From Bacteroidales bacterium (GTDB taxonomy: Bacteria; Bacteroidota; Bacteroidia; Bacteroidales; WCHB1-69), in contig JAFXSR010000065.1 in the NCBI GenBank assembly GCA_017525505.1, positions 1 through 52,542 on the forward strand: a DNA stretch of 52,542 nucleotides, in the 5' to 3' direction. The first letter of the stretch is position 1, and each line of letters starts with the position of its first letter. The notes under the pieces were generated by a model. It worked only from the letters and a program-made list of their open reading frames with translations. It was not told where the DNA came from and did not search any database. A program made the position numbers and the translations under genes. Shown here one piece after another: positions 50,350-52,542 of the stretch.

Positions 50350-52542
50350 CTACTGTTTCACCACCTTCACCATCTTGCTGCCGGAGCTGCCATCAATCAT
50401 ACGAAGCAGATATACTCCATTGGCGAAATGTCCGATATTCAGCTCGGTAAGGCGGTCGTTAATACTATATTGCATGACCAGTTTGCCATAGATGTCGTAA
50501 ACCTGCAACTGCGTATTCATGCCAACCTCTTCAAACTCGACTAACAAGTTGCCGGTGGTCGGATTCGGATATACCTTCATATCAAAAGCTGAAAAATGGC
50601 TGGGAACGCTCGTCTCGATGGTAAGATGCAATACTATGACGGAGTCGCAACCATCAACAGTTGTGAAGTTGAAAACAAAATCACCCGACTGGACTGTGCC
50701 GGGTTCAAACGTGGTATCAGCATAAGTATAGGGCAGATCACTTTCGTGAATAGTCAAGTAGTCATCAACCAACACCGACTCATGGATAGTCAGGTGCAAT
50801 GTTACCACGGAGTCGCAGTCGTTGGCAGCGGTAAGGGTCTGTGTATAATCGCCGCTTTCAGTGTAAACACTATCGTTCCATACATAGCTGTCGCAGGCGG
50901 TGGCTTCGACAAACTCTGACACAAAATGGTTGACTGTCAGGTGCAGCGTCACCACTGAGTCACAGCCGGTGGTGGCGGTGAATGTCTGTGTATAATCGCC
51001 GCTTTCGGTGTAAACGCTGTCATTCCATATATAGCTGTCGCAGGCAGTGACATAGACGAGTTCTTCCACCGGAGAGTTGATGGTCAGGTGCAGCGTCACC
51101 ACTGAGTCACAGCCATTGGCAGCGGTGAACGACAGTGTATAATCGCCGCTTTCGGTGTAAACGCTATCGTTCCATATATAGCTGTCGCAGGCATAGACTT
51201 CAACAAGTTCTGATATAGAATTATTGATGGTCAGGTGCAACGTCACCACCGAGTCGCAATCGTTGGCAGCAGTGAATATCTGTATGTAGTCTCCTGATTC
51301 GGTGTAGGTCACCCCATTCCAGGTATAGCTATCGCAAGCGGTGGCTTCAATAAGCTCCGCCACCGGAGTATTGATAGTCAAACGCAACGTCAAAACAAAG
51401 TCACAGTCATTGGCACCGGGATATACCTGCGTATAGTCTCCGGATTCCGTGTAAGTCACCCCGTTCCACGTATAGTTCTCGCAAGCGGTGGCCTCAATGA
51501 TTTCCGTCACAGAGTTGTTGATAGTCAAATAAAGCGTCACCACAGAGTCGCAACCGTTGGCAGCAGGGAATATCTGTGTATAATCGCCGCTTTCGGTGTA
51601 AACGCTATCGTTCCACGTAAAGCTATCGCAGGCGGTGGCCTCAATAAATTCTGTCACAGAATTGTTAATGGTCAAGTGCAGCGTCACTATAGAATCACAA
51701 CCATTAGCCGCAGTAAATGTCTGTGTGTAATCGCCGGTTTCGGCATAAATCTCCTCGTTCCACGTGTAGCTATCGCAAGCGATGACTTCAATAGATTCTG
51801 TTACAGGAGTATTGATGGTCAGATGCAGTGTCACCACAGAATCGCAACCCGATGCGTTAGTAAAGGCATGAGTGGGAGCAAGTGCAGGGGTTTCGGTATA
51901 GGTTGTGCCATACCAGGTGAAGTTGCTACAAGCAATGGCTGTGGTATCACCGGTGTTGCTATGCCCGATGGTCAGGTGCAGCGTTAGCACAGAGTCACAA
52001 CCAAAAGCGTTGGTTAAGGTATGGGTGGGATCGACATCAGGTGTTTCGGTATAGGTCGTGCCATACCAAGTGAAACTATCACATGCGAAGGCAATGGTGT
52101 CGCCATAAGTGGTGTAATTCACCGTTAAGTGCAAGGTCACGACACTGTCGCAGCCTGCCGCATTAGTGAACATATGCGTCAGGTTACCACAGGACTGTGT
52201 GATACCAGTGTGTTCATACCAGTCAAAGCTGTTGCAAGCAATGGCGGTGGTGTCACCATAGGTGGTGTAGTTCACCGTCAGGTGCAATGTCACGATACTG
52301 TCGCAGCCTGCCGCATTGGTGAATGTGTGAGTCAAGTTCTCGCATGACTGTGTGATGCCCGTGTGTTCGTACCAGTCGAAGCTGTCGCAAGCGATTGCGT
52401 TGGTATCACCGTAGGTGGTGTAGTTCACCGTCAGGTGCAAGGTCACGATACTGTCGCAGCCTGCCGCATTGGTGAATGTGTGAGTCAAGTTCTCGCATGA
52501 CTGTGTGATGCCCGTGTGTTCGTACCAGTCGAAGCTGTCGCA
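50350..52542 (-). CDS. Cys-rich repeat surface protein with T9SS sorting domain (5' end outside window)
   Basis: The frame is open at the right edge; only the C-terminal 730 residues are visible. About 12 tandem repeats of two sorts: upstream units of about 51 aa (GCDSIVTLHLTVNYTTYGDT, CDSFDWYEHTGITQ) and later units of about 49 aa (ACDSYTWNGVTYTESGDYTQ). Each unit has two CDS-type Cys and a conserved Trp, likely small beta-sandwiches joined by disulfides. The last 77 residues form a type A T9SS C-terminal domain (MKVYPNPTTGNLLVEF to VYLLRMIDGSSGSKMVKVVK). The protein is thus exported by T9SS and probably acts as a surface adhesin or stalk. No T9SS machinery gene lies in the window. Confidence 0.9.
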   Translation of the reverse strand, partial: CDSFDWYEHTGITQSCENLTHTFTNAAGCDSIVTLHLTVNYTTYGDTNAIACDSFDWYEHTGITQSCENLTHTFTNAAGCDSIVTLHLTVNYTTYGDTTAIACNSFDWYEHTGITQSCGNLTHMFTNAAGCDSVVTLHLTVNYTTYGDTIAFACDSFTWYGTTYTETPDVDPTHTLTNAFGCDSVLTLHLTIGHSNTGDTTAIACSNFTWYGTTYTETPALAPTHAFTNASGCDSVVTLHLTINTPVTESIEVIACDSYTWNEEIYAETGDYTQTFTAANGCDSIVTLHLTINNSVTEFIEATACDSFTWNDSVYTESGDYTQIFPAANGCDSVVTLYLTINNSVTEIIEATACENYTWNGVTYTESGDYTQVYPGANDCDFVLTLRLTINTPVAELIEATACDSYTWNGVTYTESGDYIQIFTAANDCDSVVTLHLTINNSISELVEVYACDSYIWNDSVYTESGDYTLSFTAANGCDSVVTLHLTINSPVEELVYVTACDSYIWNDSVYTESGDYTQTFTATTGCDSVVTLHLTVNHFVSEFVEATACDSYVWNDSVYTESGDYTQTLTAANDCDSVVTLHLTIHESVLVDDYLTIHESDLPYTYADTTFEPGTVQSGDFVFNFTTVDGCDSVIVLHLTIETSVPSHFSAFDMKVYPNPTTGNLLVEFEEVGMNTQLQVYDIYGKLVMQYSINDRLTELNIGHFANGVYLLRMIDGSSGSKMVKVVKQ
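52108..52542 (-). repeat. 153-bp DNA tandem repeats within the surface protein gene
   Basis: Near-identical units of 153 bp (51 codons); for instance GGTGGTGTAGTTCACCGTCA occurs at 52261 and again at 52414. The units nearest the window edge are the most similar at the DNA level, whereas the 147-bp type units toward the 3' end (50640-51880) have diverged. This favours recent duplication or recombination on the 5' side. Confidence 0.8.

Overview
The window looks like chromosomal DNA of a Bacteroidales (Bacteroidota) bacterium. Signs are -7 elements of the type TAnnTTTG, A-rich leaders without clear Shine-Dalgarno sequences, signal peptides that place Gln at mature position 1, a FeoA-FeoB fusion, families largely confined to the phylum (DUF6175, DUF6029), and a type IX secretion (T9SS) C-terminal sorting domain on a repeat protein. 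Species and habitat cannot be told from the sequence.

Layout. Positions 1-427: 3' end of a PD-(D/E)XK nuclease/transposase-like gene whose full-length relative lies at 49094-49969. 643-6704 (+): a divergent GAPDH, FeoAB iron(II) transporter, a SpoIIE/PP2C phosphatase and a lipid kinase. 6754-15487 (-): valS, then a tripartite RND efflux operon (adaptor, pump, outer-membrane factor) interrupted by a 96-bp tandem repeat. 15613-16841: a DUF3791/DUF3990 toxin-antitoxin-like module between direct copies of a palindromic 26-mer. 17166-24072 (-): a tight run of eight genes for exported proteins, mostly unrecognised, with a terminator, a promoter and a divergent HTH regulator next to a perfect 15-bp palindrome. 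24218-26193: HTH regulator, PrsW-like protease, ferritin, a TerB-like protein. 26840-34376 (+): CutC, transglutaminase-like lipoprotein, beta-propeller-like protein, a small ORF, SIMPL protein, PepD. 34409-42165 (-): DUF2147, YiiX-like hydrolase, DUF6029 barrel plus TlpA-like thioredoxin, a short UvrA-like ABC ATPase, Na/Pi cotransporter. 42533-48760 (+): tRNA(CAU), DUF362 ferredoxin-like lipoprotein, TrxB, SufB, RidA, an ABC-F ATPase. 49094-52542: nuclease, tRNA-Met (-), and the 3' part of a large Cys-rich repeat protein.

Two things stand out. First, intergenic spaces carry a dispersed family of multi-hairpin elements (8211, 16933, 26433, 27680, 31663, 42306, 46362). Their stems differ between copies but keep perfect pairing, the triloop is usually GAA, and the second stem has a CCCC/GGGG base. 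They occur singly, in tandem, head-to-head and tail-to-tail. Second, the eight-gene exported-protein operon with its own regulator looks like a coherent, undescribed envelope system. No function is proven here for either. All family assignments come from reading motifs by eye; no database search was possible.
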